Shown here piece after piece: positions 1-8,556 of a DNA stretch of 44,581 bases (position 1 is its first letter; each line of letters opens with the position of its first letter). Where the stretch lies: NCBI GenBank assembly GCA_964428355.1, contig CAYRYU010000056.1, positions 1 to 44,581 on the forward strand, read 5' to 3'. The stretch is from CAYRYU01 sp964428355. GTDB lineage: Bacteria > Muiribacteriota > Ozemobacteria > Ozemobacterales > Ozemobacteraceae. The position numbers and the translations under genes are program-made. A model generated the notes under the pieces. The model ran no database searches, was not told the origin of the DNA, and worked only from the letters and a program-made list of their open reading frames with translations.

Positions 1-1203
1 ATGGAGGATGCAATGAGACCGAGTTTCGTTCATTATCGTCGGAGGTTGACATTTCTCGCAATCCTGGTTTCCGCTGTACTGTTTTCCGGTTTCGGATTCG
101 CGGAAGAGGGCGCGAAGAAGCTCAAGGTGGGATTCGTCTATGTCGGCCCCATCGGCGATTTCGGCTGGACCAACGCGCACGAGGTCGCCCGTCAGCAGAT
201 CATCAAGAAGTTCCCATGGCTGGAAACAATCTTCGTGGAGTCGGTCGCCGAGGGAGATTCGGCCAGGGTGATCGACCGGTTGGTCGAGGAGGAAAATTGC
301 GACCTGGTCTTCACGACCAGCTTCGGGTACCAGAACGACACCGCGGCGGCCGCGAAAAAGTATCCCGACAAGCTTTTCATGCACTGTTCGGGAAGCAAGC
401 GGGACAAGAACCTGGGTACCTATTTCGCGGAACTGTACCAGCTATACTATCTCAACGGCCTCATGGCGGGGGCCCTCACCAAATCGGGTAAAATCGGATA
501 CGTCGCGGCCCATCCGATCCCCGAGGTCATCCGGCACATCAACGCTTTCGCCATCGGGATCAGGGAGGTCAATCCGAAAGCCCGGATCAGCGTGAAATGG
601 CTTTTCTCCTGGTATGACCCCTCGAAAGCCAAGGACGCCGCGGAAGCATTGGTGGCGGAAGGTTGCGATGCGATCGCGTTCACCGAGGATTCCCCCTCGG
701 TCATCCAGGTCGGACAGGAACACACGAAGAAGGGAAAGCCCGTCTACACCTTCGCCCACTACAGTCCGATGCACAAGTTCGGCGAAGACTCGGTAGTGTC
801 GGGACAGCTCGTCGACTGGGGGGTCATGTACGAGGACATCCTCAGGAGGGTATACACCGGAACCTGGAGCGGAACCGACAGCTGGTGGCTGCTCAAGGAG
901 GGGGCCGCGGTCCTGGGAACCGGTGATGGCAACCAGATCAATCCGAAGTTCGTCGAGCCCCTCAAGAAGGTCGAGATCACCGATCCCGTCATCGGGAAAA
1001 CGAACGTCCACGACCTGGTCATGAAGAGGATCCAGCAGATGTCCGAGGCCACGGTTCTTTTCGACCCGTTCACCGGCCCGCTCAAGGACCAGAAGGGGGC
1101 GGAACGGATCAAGGCGGGAGAACGCGCCGGACACGACGCGCTCTGGTCCATGGACTGGTTCCTCGACAACATCGATGGGGCGATTCCCGGAGACAAAAAG
1201 TAG
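1..1203 (+). CDS. BMP-family ABC transporter substrate-binding protein
   Basis: Periplasmic binding protein of the BMP/PnrA family, whose characterised members bind purine nucleosides; the ligand here is inferred from family and operon. A signal peptide (hydrophobic residues about 17-34, ending GFGFA before EEGAKK) is followed by the family pattern YVGPIGDFGWTNAHE, then PIPEVIRHINAF and a type I periplasmic-binding fold. Many BMP proteins are lipoproteins, but no lipobox Cys is present, so this looks like a soluble type I substrate. The 400-residue length is normal. The window opens exactly on an ATG; a second ATG at position 13 (MRPSFVHY) is an equally good start and the upstream region cannot be seen. 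The ATPase gene follows after 31 bp, and the next three genes complete the importer. Confidence 0.9.
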   Translation: MEDAMRPSFVHYRRRLTFLAILVSAVLFSGFGFAEEGAKKLKVGFVYVGPIGDFGWTNAHEVARQQIIKKFPWLETIFVESVAEGDSARVIDRLVEEENCDLVFTTSFGYQNDTAAAAKKYPDKLFMHCSGSKRDKNLGTYFAELYQLYYLNGLMAGALTKSGKIGYVAAHPIPEVIRHINAFAIGIREVNPKARISVKWLFSWYDPSKAKDAAEALVAEGCDAIAFTEDSPSVIQVGQEHTKKGKPVYTFAHYSPMHKFGEDSVVSGQLVDWGVMYEDILRRVYTGTWSGTDSWWLLKEGAAVLGTGDGNQINPKFVEPLKKVEITDPVIGKTNVHDLVMKRIQQMSEATVLFDPFTGPLKDQKGAERIKAGERAGHDALWSMDWFLDNIDGAIPGDKK

Positions 1204-1234
1204 GGAAAAAAGCGGCGGAGGAAAGGGATTGGGG

Positions 1235-2755
1235 ATGACCGAGTCGGTCCGAAAGCTCGAAATGCGGGGAATCCGAAAGGAGTTTCCCGGCGTGATCGCC
1301 AATGACGGGATCGATCTCACGATCGAGGGCGGAATGATCCTCGGGCTCCTCGGCGAGAACGGGGCCGGCAAGAGCACGCTGATGAACATCCTTTACGGGT
1401 TGTACCAGCCCGATCAGGGCCAGATACTCATCAACGACCGGCCGGTCCATTTCCGGTCCCCCCGCGATTCGATAGCCCACGGAATCGGGATGGTCCACCA
1501 GCATTTCATGCTCGTTCCAACCCACACCGTGATCGAGAACCTCGCCCTGGCTTTCCCGGATACCCCTTTCCTGGCCCCTACCGCGCCGATCCGGAGGCGG
1601 GTCGAGGAGTTCTCGTCGAAGTACGGCATGGCCATCGATCTCGATGCCCATGTCTGGGAGCTGTCCGCGGGTCAGCAGCAACGCGTCGAGATCCTGAAAG
1701 CGCTCCTTTCGGGAGCGGATCTCCTGGTGCTCGACGAACCCACATCGGTCCTCACGCCGAGCGAAGCCGAGGAGCTCTTCACCGTCCTCCGGAGGCTGAT
1801 CTCGGACGGGAAATCGGCGATCTTCATCACGCACAAGCTCGACGAGATCCTCGCAACTTCGCGCCGCATCGTAGTCCTCAGGCATGGGAAAGTCGCTGGT
1901 TCGGTCGAGACGGCCGAAACCACGAAGTTCGACCTCGCGCGAATGATGGTGGGCCGGGAAATCGGCTTTCACCACGTCAGGCGTTCCGCGCAGGCAGTCA
2001 CGCCAGTCCTGGAGGTCACCGGACTGGTGGTTCCCCACGCCATGGGAAAGACCGCGGTGAACGGCCTCTCATTCACCGTCCATGCCCATGAGATACTTGG
2101 AGTGGCGGGTGTTTCCGGCAACGGACAGAAGGAGCTGGTGGAAGCGCTGACCGGTTTGAGGAAGAGGCATTCGGGAAGGGTGAAGGTCCTTGGCAGGGAC
2201 GTCGCGGGAAGTTCCCCCCGGTCCATCTTTCGCGCGGGCGTGGCCCATATCCCCGAGGAGCGGCTGAAGTTCGGAGTGGTGGGTTCCCTTCCGCTAACCG
2301 AGAACGGGGCATTGCGGGACTATTTCCGCCCCCCTTTTTCCGGGCGGTTTTTTCTCGATCCACCCGCCCTTCGCCGGCGGGCGGAGGAGATCATTGCCGA
2401 GTATCAGGTGGCATGCCCCTCCCCGGACTCGCCGATCCGCCTTCTTTCGGGAGGGAACATCCAGAAATTCCTCGTGGGCCGGGAGCTTTCCGGGAATCCG
2501 AAGGTCATCATCGCGGCCCACCCCACCTACGGTGTGGACATCGGAGCGGCGGAACTGATCCGGAAACGGATCATCGAGGCCCGGGACGGGGGAGCCGGCG
2601 TTCTGCTGGTTTCCGAAGACCTCGATGAGCTTTTTGACGTCGCGGACAGGATCGCGGTGATGTTCAAGGGCGAGTTCCGCGGGGTCTTCTCTCGTGAAGC
2701 CGCTGACCGGCAGCGGATCGGCCTTTTGATGGCCGGGTCAGGCACGGGAGGGTAA
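1235..2755 (+). CDS. ABC transporter ATP-binding protein, two nucleotide-binding domains (nucleoside/CUT2-like importer)
   Basis: Energises the BMP-type importer on the cytoplasmic side. The 506-residue protein has two fused ATPase domains. The first has Walker A GENGAGKST (about 40-48), signature LSAGQQQR (about 143) and Walker B LLVLDEPTS (about 158). The second has a degenerate Walker A (GVSGNGQKEL), signature LLSGGNIQK and a Walker B whose DEPT is AHPT; this one-good, one-degenerate arrangement is usual in CUT2/BMP importers. I chose ATG 1235 rather than the longer frame from 1175 because it follows GGAGGAAAGGG and clears the upstream stop. The stop lies 4 bp before the first permease start, indicating co-translation. 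Confidence 0.93.
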   Translation: MTESVRKLEMRGIRKEFPGVIANDGIDLTIEGGMILGLLGENGAGKSTLMNILYGLYQPDQGQILINDRPVHFRSPRDSIAHGIGMVHQHFMLVPTHTVIENLALAFPDTPFLAPTAPIRRRVEEFSSKYGMAIDLDAHVWELSAGQQQRVEILKALLSGADLLVLDEPTSVLTPSEAEELFTVLRRLISDGKSAIFITHKLDEILATSRRIVVLRHGKVAGSVETAETTKFDLARMMVGREIGFHHVRRSAQAVTPVLEVTGLVVPHAMGKTAVNGLSFTVHAHEILGVAGVSGNGQKELVEALTGLRKRHSGRVKVLGRDVAGSSPRSIFRAGVAHIPEERLKFGVVGSLPLTENGALRDYFRPPFSGRFFLDPPALRRRAEEIIAEYQVACPSPDSPIRLLSGGNIQKFLVGRELSGNPKVIIAAHPTYGVDIGAAELIRKRIIEARDGGAGVLLVSEDLDELFDVADRIAVMFKGEFRGVFSREAADRQRIGLLMAGSGTGG

Positions 2756-2759
2756 GACG

Positions 2760-3839
2760 ATGAGGCTGTCGGTATCCTTCGAAAAGCGGCCACCCCCTTC
2801 GACCATCAGATCGGTTCTGGTCCTGCTCGTCTCGATCCTCGTCGGACTACTCGCCTCTGGCGGCCTCTTCCTCCTGAAAGGAGTTTCGCCCGTAACCGCC
2901 CTCGAGAAGGTTTTCATGGGCTCATTCGGCACCTGGTACGGATTCAAGGAAACCGTCACGAAGGCGATCCCTTTGATCCTAACGGGTGCGGGCCTTGCGC
3001 TCGCGTTCAAGGGAAAGGTCTGGAACATCGGGGCGGAGGGTCAGATCCTATGCGGTGCGATCGCGGCAACATGGTTCGGCCTCTGGCATGCCGAGGGATA
3101 CCCGAGAGTGGTGGTGATCGTTCTCATGTTCACCCTGGGGTTCCTTGGGGGGGCATTTTGGGCCGGGATCTCGGCCTTACTGAAGGCTTGGTTCGGGGTG
3201 AACGAGGCGATCTCCTCCCTGATGCTGAACTACATCGCGGCGGAAGTGGTATCCTACCTGATTTACGGTCCATGGAAAGGACCCAGCCAGGGTGGATTCC
3301 CCTTCACCGACGACCTTCCGGAGGGAACAATCCTGCCGACACTGGCGCGGTCGAGAATCCATTACCCGACGCTCGTCCTTGCCATTTTCGCCGCCCTTTT
3401 CCTGTACAAGGTCCTTTCGCGCGGGAAGTTCGGATTCGAGGTCCGGGTCAGCGGCGAGAACCCCCAGGCGGCGGCATATGCTGGAATGAGCAGCGGCTGG
3501 ACGGTTTTTTTGGTGATGGCGATAAGCGGGGGCCTGGCGGGAATGGCGGGTGTGGGCGAACTCGCGGGAATCCACCGCCACCTGACGGTTCCCGGAACGA
3601 TCTCGGCGGGCTACGGATTCGCCGCGATAATCACCGCTTTCCTTGCAAGGTTGAACCCAGCCCTGGTCATCTTCTCTTCCTTGTTTTTCGGGGGAATCCT
3701 CGTCGGGGGGGACAAGATCCAGACTTCGCTGGGACTTCCCTACGCCGCGGTCAGCATTTTCAACGGGATGATCCTCCTCGCCGTTATCGCGGGGGATTTT
3801 TTCCTGAACAACCGGATGAAGATCCGGATCGTGGGCTGA
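2760..3839 (+). CDS. ABC transporter permease (BMP-type nucleoside importer, first permease)
   Basis: Integral membrane subunit of the importer, 359 residues. A first membrane segment is visible near residues 18-42 (SVLVLLVSILVGLLASGG) and several more follow. The stretch GKVWNIGAEGQILCGAIAATW is the coupling-loop region typical of BPD_transp_2 permeases (YufP/NupP type). The gene starts 4 bp after the ATPase stop and is followed 17 bp later by the second permease. Paired, non-identical permeases are the rule in this family. Confidence 0.92.
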   Translation: MRLSVSFEKRPPPSTIRSVLVLLVSILVGLLASGGLFLLKGVSPVTALEKVFMGSFGTWYGFKETVTKAIPLILTGAGLALAFKGKVWNIGAEGQILCGAIAATWFGLWHAEGYPRVVVIVLMFTLGFLGGAFWAGISALLKAWFGVNEAISSLMLNYIAAEVVSYLIYGPWKGPSQGGFPFTDDLPEGTILPTLARSRIHYPTLVLAIFAALFLYKVLSRGKFGFEVRVSGENPQAAAYAGMSSGWTVFLVMAISGGLAGMAGVGELAGIHRHLTVPGTISAGYGFAAIITAFLARLNPALVIFSSLFFGGILVGGDKIQTSLGLPYAAVSIFNGMILLAVIAGDFFLNNRMKIRIVG

Positions 3840-3856
3840 GGGAAGGGGGAGAAGGC

Positions 3857-4783
3857 ATGGATTGGTCGCTGCTTCCTTCCATCCTTGGCCGGACCCTCGT
3901 CGCGGGCACTCCGCTCCTCCTCGGGACCCTGGGAGAGATAACGTCGGAACGGTCGGGGATCATGAACCTCGGAGTCGAGGGAATGATGGCCGTTGGGGCG
4001 GTTTCGGGGTTCGCGGTCGCGTTCGAGTATCAGAATCCGTGGCTGGGGCTCCTGGCGGGAATCGTGTGCGGCGCAGTTCTTGCGATTGTCCACGCATTTT
4101 TCACCGTCACCCTCAGGTCGAACCAGGTAGTTTCCGGCCTTGCGCTCACCACCCTTGGATTGGGAATCAGCGGCCTGATGGGGAAAGGTTATATCGGACA
4201 ACCTCTCACCACGAAGTTCCAGGCAGTCGCGATTCCGCTCCTGAAAGACATTCCAGGAATCGGGAGCGCGGTTTTCGACCGCGACCCGGTTTTCTACCTT
4301 TCGATCCCGGCGGGAATCCTGCTCTGGTACCTTCTTTTTCGGACCAGGTGGGGAATCGTCATCCGGTCGGTGGGTGAGAATCCTCTGGCCGCGGAAACGA
4401 TGGGCGTGAACGTGTCTCAGGTCCGATACCTTTGTGTGGTTTTCGGCGGAGGAATGGCGGGAGCTGCGGGAGCCTATCTTTCCCTCGCCTACAGCAATGC
4501 CTGGATCGAGGGAATGGTCGCGGGAAGGGGCTGGATTGTCGTCGCGCTCACGATTTTCGCCACCTGGAACCCGGCCTGGGCTTTCCTCGGCGCTTTCCTC
4601 TTCGGCGGGGTCGAGATCGGACAGTTCTTCGTCCAATCTGATACGATTCCGCCACAGGTCCTCAAGATGATGCCCTATTTGGCCACGCTGGTTGCCCTCA
4701 TGCTTACCTCACTGCTCGGCCCGAGGCACAGGTCGGCACCACCCGCCGCGCTGGGGGAGCCCTACGAGAAGAACGCCCGCTGA
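3857..4783 (+). CDS. ABC transporter permease (BMP-type nucleoside importer, second permease)
   Basis: Second membrane subunit, 308 residues, YufQ/NupQ type. Near the N terminus, TLGEITSERSGIMNLGVEG is the family hallmark, followed by about eight hydrophobic segments. A much longer open frame in this register begins at 3050, but most of it is a shadow of the first permease. ATG 3857 is preceded by a GGGAGAAGG ribosome-binding site and begins MDWSLLPSILGRT, the normal family N terminus. It is the last gene of the importer operon; the next gene is convergent. Confidence 0.92.
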   Translation: MDWSLLPSILGRTLVAGTPLLLGTLGEITSERSGIMNLGVEGMMAVGAVSGFAVAFEYQNPWLGLLAGIVCGAVLAIVHAFFTVTLRSNQVVSGLALTTLGLGISGLMGKGYIGQPLTTKFQAVAIPLLKDIPGIGSAVFDRDPVFYLSIPAGILLWYLLFRTRWGIVIRSVGENPLAAETMGVNVSQVRYLCVVFGGGMAGAAGAYLSLAYSNAWIEGMVAGRGWIVVALTIFATWNPAWAFLGAFLFGGVEIGQFFVQSDTIPPQVLKMMPYLATLVALMLTSLLGPRHRSAPPAALGEPYEKNAR

Positions 4784-4875
4784 CCGGACCGGGAGTTCTC
4801 CACGAAAAAACCCAGGGGCGCGAAGGTCGCCAGGGTGGGCGATCGGCCAGGAACCCTCTTTTGGTGCGCGACTCC

Positions 4876-5313
4876 TCAGCCCGCACGCCGGAGAACAGCC
4901 ATGGTGCAGGCGGAACTGACGGTCTCGAGGCCCAGTTCCCTGGCGCGTTTTTCGGCTTCGGGGTGCTCCGCCCCGGGCTGGAACCAGACCCGCTTGATTC
5001 CCAACCTCGAGGCTTCTTCGATCACGGGCGGGACTTTGTCACCGGAGATGAAGAGGTCCGCGAGATCGATTCCTCCCGGGGCCTTGCAGGCCGCAGAAAG
5101 GGTCGGGTGGACAGGAAGGCCCGCGATCTCCTTCGCCGAGGGGTGGATCGGAATCACCGTGTATCCGTGGTCGCGCAGGAACAGACCCACCTCATGACTC
5201 GGCCGGTCGGGGTTGGGGGACATTCCGACGACGGCGATGGTTTTCACCGTCCGCAACATCGCCAGTTGGCGCTCGAACTCCTTTTTCGGGGTCATGGGAC
5301 ACGATTCGGCCAT
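4876..5313 (-). CDS. CoA-binding domain protein (YccU-like)
   Basis: Small cytoplasmic protein (145 residues) consisting of one CoA-binding Rossmann domain (CoA_binding_2 type). Visible features are KTIAVVGMSPNPDRPSHEV with the glycine-containing nucleotide loop, YTVIPIHPSAKEIAG, and RVWFQPGAEHPEA. The family is widespread; its cellular role is poorly defined and none is assumed here. The start at 5313 (MAESCP) is chosen because GGAGAGAGAAC lies directly upstream; the longer frame from 5430 would run into the amylase gene. The amylase stop is only 16 bp upstream on the same strand, so the two are probably co-transcribed. Confidence 0.85.
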   Translation of the reverse strand: MAESCPMTPKKEFERQLAMLRTVKTIAVVGMSPNPDRPSHEVGLFLRDHGYTVIPIHPSAKEIAGLPVHPTLSAACKAPGGIDLADLFISGDKVPPVIEEASRLGIKRVWFQPGAEHPEAEKRARELGLETVSSACTMAVLRRAG

Positions 5314-5329
5314 GTTCTCTCTCCAATCC

Positions 5330-6982
5330 TCAGTAAATCGAATCGTACCGGTTGTAACCGTGGGGGTAGTCTCTCGTATCGGGCGTGAGCACCACGATCT
5401 CGTGCGGAGGGAGCGTGATCTCCGCGGCACCCGCGAAAACCGTCGCGCTGAAAACCGGCTTCAATCCGGCGGGCCGCTTCCCGAGGGGGTAGAACTCGGT
5501 CAGGCTGTCCCTCAGCATCGTGACATCCTGGAGTTTGCTGTCGCGAAGCTGGACGAAATCCTGGACTTCGTGGTCGGTCGGGTTTGCCAGCACAACCACG
5601 GTGTCCCGGGCGGAGTTCGTCCGGCGCAGGAAGGCGAAAAGCTTGTCGCACGGAAGGCGCCGGAAATCGCCGTATCGGAGCGCCGGGTGCTCTTTCCGGA
5701 AGCCAATCAGGCGCCGGTGAAGATCGAGCATCGGGTTGGATTCCTTGACGAGGTCCCAGCGCATGGGAGCCCGCTGCTCGGGATCCTCCCCGCCTTCCAT
5801 CCCGACCTCGCTACCGTAGTAAAGGCAAGGAGAACCTGGAAGGGTGAACTGGAGAATCCGGAGCATGCGCTGTTTCCACTGTTCGGGAAAGGTGGTGGCA
5901 AGGCGGGGGGTATCGTGGTTGTCGAGCACGAGCCAGGTCTTCAGAATGTGGTCCATTCCGGCATCCGCTATCATCGTATCCCACATTTCGGCGGCTGTCC
6001 GGGCGGATACTTTCCCTTGCAGCATCCTGAAAAGGATCGACCGGCCATGCATGTTCATGACCCCATCGACGGAAGGATGCCATTCTTCGGGATAGTTCCA
6101 GATTTCGCCGATGACGACCGACCCGGGTTTCGCGGAATGGGCTTTCGAGGTGAGATCGGAAAGGACCTGGAACCCCAGGTCGAAGGCGACGTCCAACCGC
6201 CAACCATCGATCCCTTCGTTCCGAAGATACGACTGGACGACGGAATCGGGCTTCGCATAGATGTAATCGCGCACTTCGGGGTTATCCATGTTCAGTTCGG
6301 GAAGGTTGGCCACGTCCATCCAGCCCACGTAATCGGACGCGTCGGCCTTCGGGAACTTGAAAAACCCACGCCATCTGCTCTTGGGGTTCTTCTGTGCATC
6401 GAGGAAAATGGGGCTCCTCCGGCCCATGTGGTTGAAAACACCATCGAGTACAAGTTTCATTCCCTTGGAATGGAGCCGGTCGGAGAGAACCTTCAGGTCC
6501 TTCCGATCGCCGTAAACCGGATCGATCTTGTGGTAATCCCAGGCATCGTATTTGTGGTTGGTCAGGGATTCGAAAATGGGGTTCAGGTAGACCACGTCGA
6601 TTCCGAGCCCCTCGATATACTCCAGATTGTTCCCGAGCGAATCGAAATCCCCTCCCCAGAATTGCAGTTCGTGGGACCAGACCCCGGCCTTCTCGACGTA
6701 ACTGCCTTTCGAGGGAACTTCGTTCCATCTCATGAGCTTCCGGGGATCGCGGTAGAGACGGCTTTTTGCCTTCAAACGGTCGGACGGGGCGAAACGATCG
6801 AGGAGGATCTGGTAGACGACTGCCCCGTTTCGCCAATCCATGGCCCGGTCTTGAAACCGTTGCTCGCCCGCGGAATCGTATCGGTTCATCAGAGCCCGGT
6901 CGGGTCCCCTGCTCCACCCCGTTCCAAACATCGCCATCACCATGCCCCCCGTCAGAAGAATCATCCCGATGGACTTTCTCAT
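5330..6982 (-). CDS. GH13 alpha-amylase family glycoside hydrolase, secreted
   Basis: Hydrolyses alpha-glucans, likely of the neopullulanase/alpha-amylase type; exact specificity cannot be read. The 550-residue protein starts MRKSIGMILLTGG with a signal-like hydrophobic segment (about 4-22). The four GH13 regions are present: DGVFNHMG (about 180-187), GWRLDVAF with the nucleophile Asp264, IGEIW with the acid/base Glu293, and LDNHDTPR with Asp357. VVYQILLDRFAPSD at 55-68 begins the barrel. ATG 6982 is supported by GGAGGGACTGGG immediately upstream. A C-terminal beta domain of about 90 residues ends the protein. The downstream CoA-binding gene follows by 16 bp. Confidence 0.9.
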   Translation of the reverse strand: MRKSIGMILLTGGMVMAMFGTGWSRGPDRALMNRYDSAGEQRFQDRAMDWRNGAVVYQILLDRFAPSDRLKAKSRLYRDPRKLMRWNEVPSKGSYVEKAGVWSHELQFWGGDFDSLGNNLEYIEGLGIDVVYLNPIFESLTNHKYDAWDYHKIDPVYGDRKDLKVLSDRLHSKGMKLVLDGVFNHMGRRSPIFLDAQKNPKSRWRGFFKFPKADASDYVGWMDVANLPELNMDNPEVRDYIYAKPDSVVQSYLRNEGIDGWRLDVAFDLGFQVLSDLTSKAHSAKPGSVVIGEIWNYPEEWHPSVDGVMNMHGRSILFRMLQGKVSARTAAEMWDTMIADAGMDHILKTWLVLDNHDTPRLATTFPEQWKQRMLRILQFTLPGSPCLYYGSEVGMEGGEDPEQRAPMRWDLVKESNPMLDLHRRLIGFRKEHPALRYGDFRRLPCDKLFAFLRRTNSARDTVVVLANPTDHEVQDFVQLRDSKLQDVTMLRDSLTEFYPLGKRPAGLKPVFSATVFAGAAEITLPPHEIVVLTPDTRDYPHGYNRYDSIY

Positions 6983-7020
6983 CCCAGTCCCTCCGAAGTT
7001 GAAGTGCTCACGCTTTCCGG

Positions 7021-7049
7021 AAAATACTTCATTTTCGCGGACAATACAA
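7021..7049 (-). promoter_or_regulatory. Candidate promoter for the amylase gene
   Basis: On the minus strand TTGTAT, a 17-bp spacer and TATTTT lie about 40 bp upstream of ATG 6982, leaving a short leader that contains the GGAGGG ribosome-binding site. The -35 match is weak; the -10 equals that of the promoter proposed at 33202-33230. Confidence 0.4.
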
Positions 7050-7078
7050 CCCGTTCGAAGGCAAGGTTCATCCCGGAC

Positions 7079-7107
7079 TTGACCGGGATCCGTGCATAGG
7101 CTAAAAT
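7079..7107 (+). promoter_or_regulatory. Promoter for the SpoIID-domain gene (leaderless start)
   Basis: TTGACC (7079-7084), a 17-bp spacer and TAAAAT (7102-7107) form a strong housekeeping-type promoter. Only six bases (CGCACC) separate the -10 box from ATG 7114, so transcription should begin at or next to the start codon. No Shine-Dalgarno sequence is present before either ATG 7114 or ATG 7129. Confidence 0.7.
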
Positions 7108-7113
7108 CGCACC

Positions 7114-8556
7114 ATGTCATTGAATCCAATGCCGGCCCGTTTTTTCGCCCTCGCGCTTTTCCTGCTTTGCGCGGTTTCCGCAGGGGCTTTCGACCCGTCC
7201 GGATTGACCCACTGGCTCCGCATAGGCCTTTACAACATCGGTTTTCCGACTATTTTCGAGATCACCCCCTCCGGGGGTTTCGTGGAAATCTTCGATCCCC
7301 ATTCGAAACAAGCCGTATTCTCGGGCTCCGCCGGAATGGTAACCATTCAGGCGGGGGCCGGTAACCAGACAGTCCTGGTTGATCACAAAACCATATTGAC
7401 TGCGACCCACCCGCTGATCTTTTCCCCGGTCGGGAGACCTCCCAACCACCTCACGCTGCGTTCCCCCCGATCCCTCAAGAGCAATTCTCCGACCGCTGCC
7501 TCCAAGGGCGCGAAGAGCGTGCCTGGGGGGAGGGCTTCCGTCCCCAAACCGGGCGGATTTTCCCGAAGCTACCGGGGTTCGATTGCCATCGCCCCCTGGA
7601 AGAACCGTCTCTTCGCGGTCAACCTGGTCGAGCTCGAGGAGTATCTGCGATCCGTGGTACCCGCGGAGATCGGTGACGACGCACCCCCGGCGGCATTGGA
7701 AGCCCAGGCCATCGCCGCGAGAACCTATGCGATCCGCAACTTCCCCAGGCATTCCGGCGGAGGCTTCAACCTCTGCGACCAGGTTCATTGCCAGGTTTAC
7801 GCAGGCTTGGGTCGGGAAGCCCAGACTTCGACGAGGGGGGTCATGAACACCGCCGGGCAGATCCTTCTCTACGGGGGAAAGGCGGCCAACACCGTCTATC
7901 ATGCAAATTGCGGAGGACGCCTCTCGGACTCCCGGTCGGTCTGGGGAGGCGCCCCGGTCCCGTATCTTCCGACGCACCCCGACGGGTTGCCCGGGAAGGT
8001 CCCCTTCTGTCAAATCAGCGTCGAGCGGCCCCGCCCTCCAAAGAAAGGCGGCACCGCCTCGGCCACGAATCCAGTTCCCGCGCGTAAGTTCGTCCGGAGG
8101 ATCCATCCGGGGAGAGGGCACCGGGTCGGTATGTGCCAGGACGGGGCAATCGGAATGGCCCACCTGGGATTCACGGCGAGGGAGATCCTTTCGTTCTACT
8201 ACCCCCAGACCGCCCTCACCCGCATCGGGGGCCCCATCCCCCAATCCTTCACCCCCCGCCAACCGCCGGCAATCGCGAAGAAGTCGGTGGATGTCCCGTC
8301 CCGGAAAGCGGCCGCGCCTTCGGGAATCGTGTTGGCCAGGAACCCCTCCAGGCCCATCGGGCGGGCGGAAAAGTCCTACGGACCGATCGCGGTGAAAGCC
8401 TCTTCCGAACCGCAATTCCGAAAGTGGTTCTGGTCGCCCCTCGAGACCGGAACCTCGAAAGGGGTTTTTGGAAGTGAGCGGAAGAAGGGCAAGAAGCTTC
8501 TTTCCGCCGAGAAGCCGAAAAAAAAGAAGAAGAAATCCCGAAAGGCCAAGGCATGA
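7114..8556 (+). CDS. SpoIID/LytB domain protein, secreted
   Basis: Likely peptidoglycan-acting; characterised SpoIID proteins are lytic transglycosylases that cleave glycan strands lacking stem peptides. A signal peptide (FFALALFLLCAVSAGAF) is followed by the SpoIID domain at about 155-370: VNLVELEEYLRSVVPAEIG with the expected catalytic Glu185, ALEAQAIAARTYAIRN, CDQVHCQVY, YHANCGGRLSDS, and GHRVGMCQDGAIGMAH. The last 110 residues are basic and low-complexity, ending in a lysine-rich tail (KPKKKKKKSRK). Its TGA overlaps the recN ATG by 4 bp. ATG 7114 is preferred because the promoter places the transcript start there; ATG 7129 is the alternative. Confidence 0.88.
   Translation: MSLNPMPARFFALALFLLCAVSAGAFDPSGLTHWLRIGLYNIGFPTIFEITPSGGFVEIFDPHSKQAVFSGSAGMVTIQAGAGNQTVLVDHKTILTATHPLIFSPVGRPPNHLTLRSPRSLKSNSPTAASKGAKSVPGGRASVPKPGGFSRSYRGSIAIAPWKNRLFAVNLVELEEYLRSVVPAEIGDDAPPAALEAQAIAARTYAIRNFPRHSGGGFNLCDQVHCQVYAGLGREAQTSTRGVMNTAGQILLYGGKAANTVYHANCGGRLSDSRSVWGGAPVPYLPTHPDGLPGKVPFCQISVERPRPPKKGGTASATNPVPARKFVRRIHPGRGHRVGMCQDGAIGMAHLGFTAREILSFYYPQTALTRIGGPIPQSFTPRQPPAIAKKSVDVPSRKAAAPSGIVLARNPSRPIGRAEKSYGPIAVKASSEPQFRKWFWSPLETGTSKGVFGSERKKGKKLLSAEKPKKKKKKSRKAKA

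Noticed and set aside
3050..3856. Upstream extension of the second permease frame
   Set aside because: It lies inside the first permease gene and translates to arginine/glycine-rich sequence; the family N terminus and ribosome-binding site are at 3857.
4784..4875. Possible terminator between the importer operon and the convergent CoA-binding gene
   Set aside because: Only short, poorly paired stems and no T-run next to a stem.
5213..7099. 628-codon plus-strand open frame opposite the amylase gene
   Set aside because: It is antisense to a GH13 gene with all catalytic motifs, has no family features, and reflects the GC-rich codon pattern.
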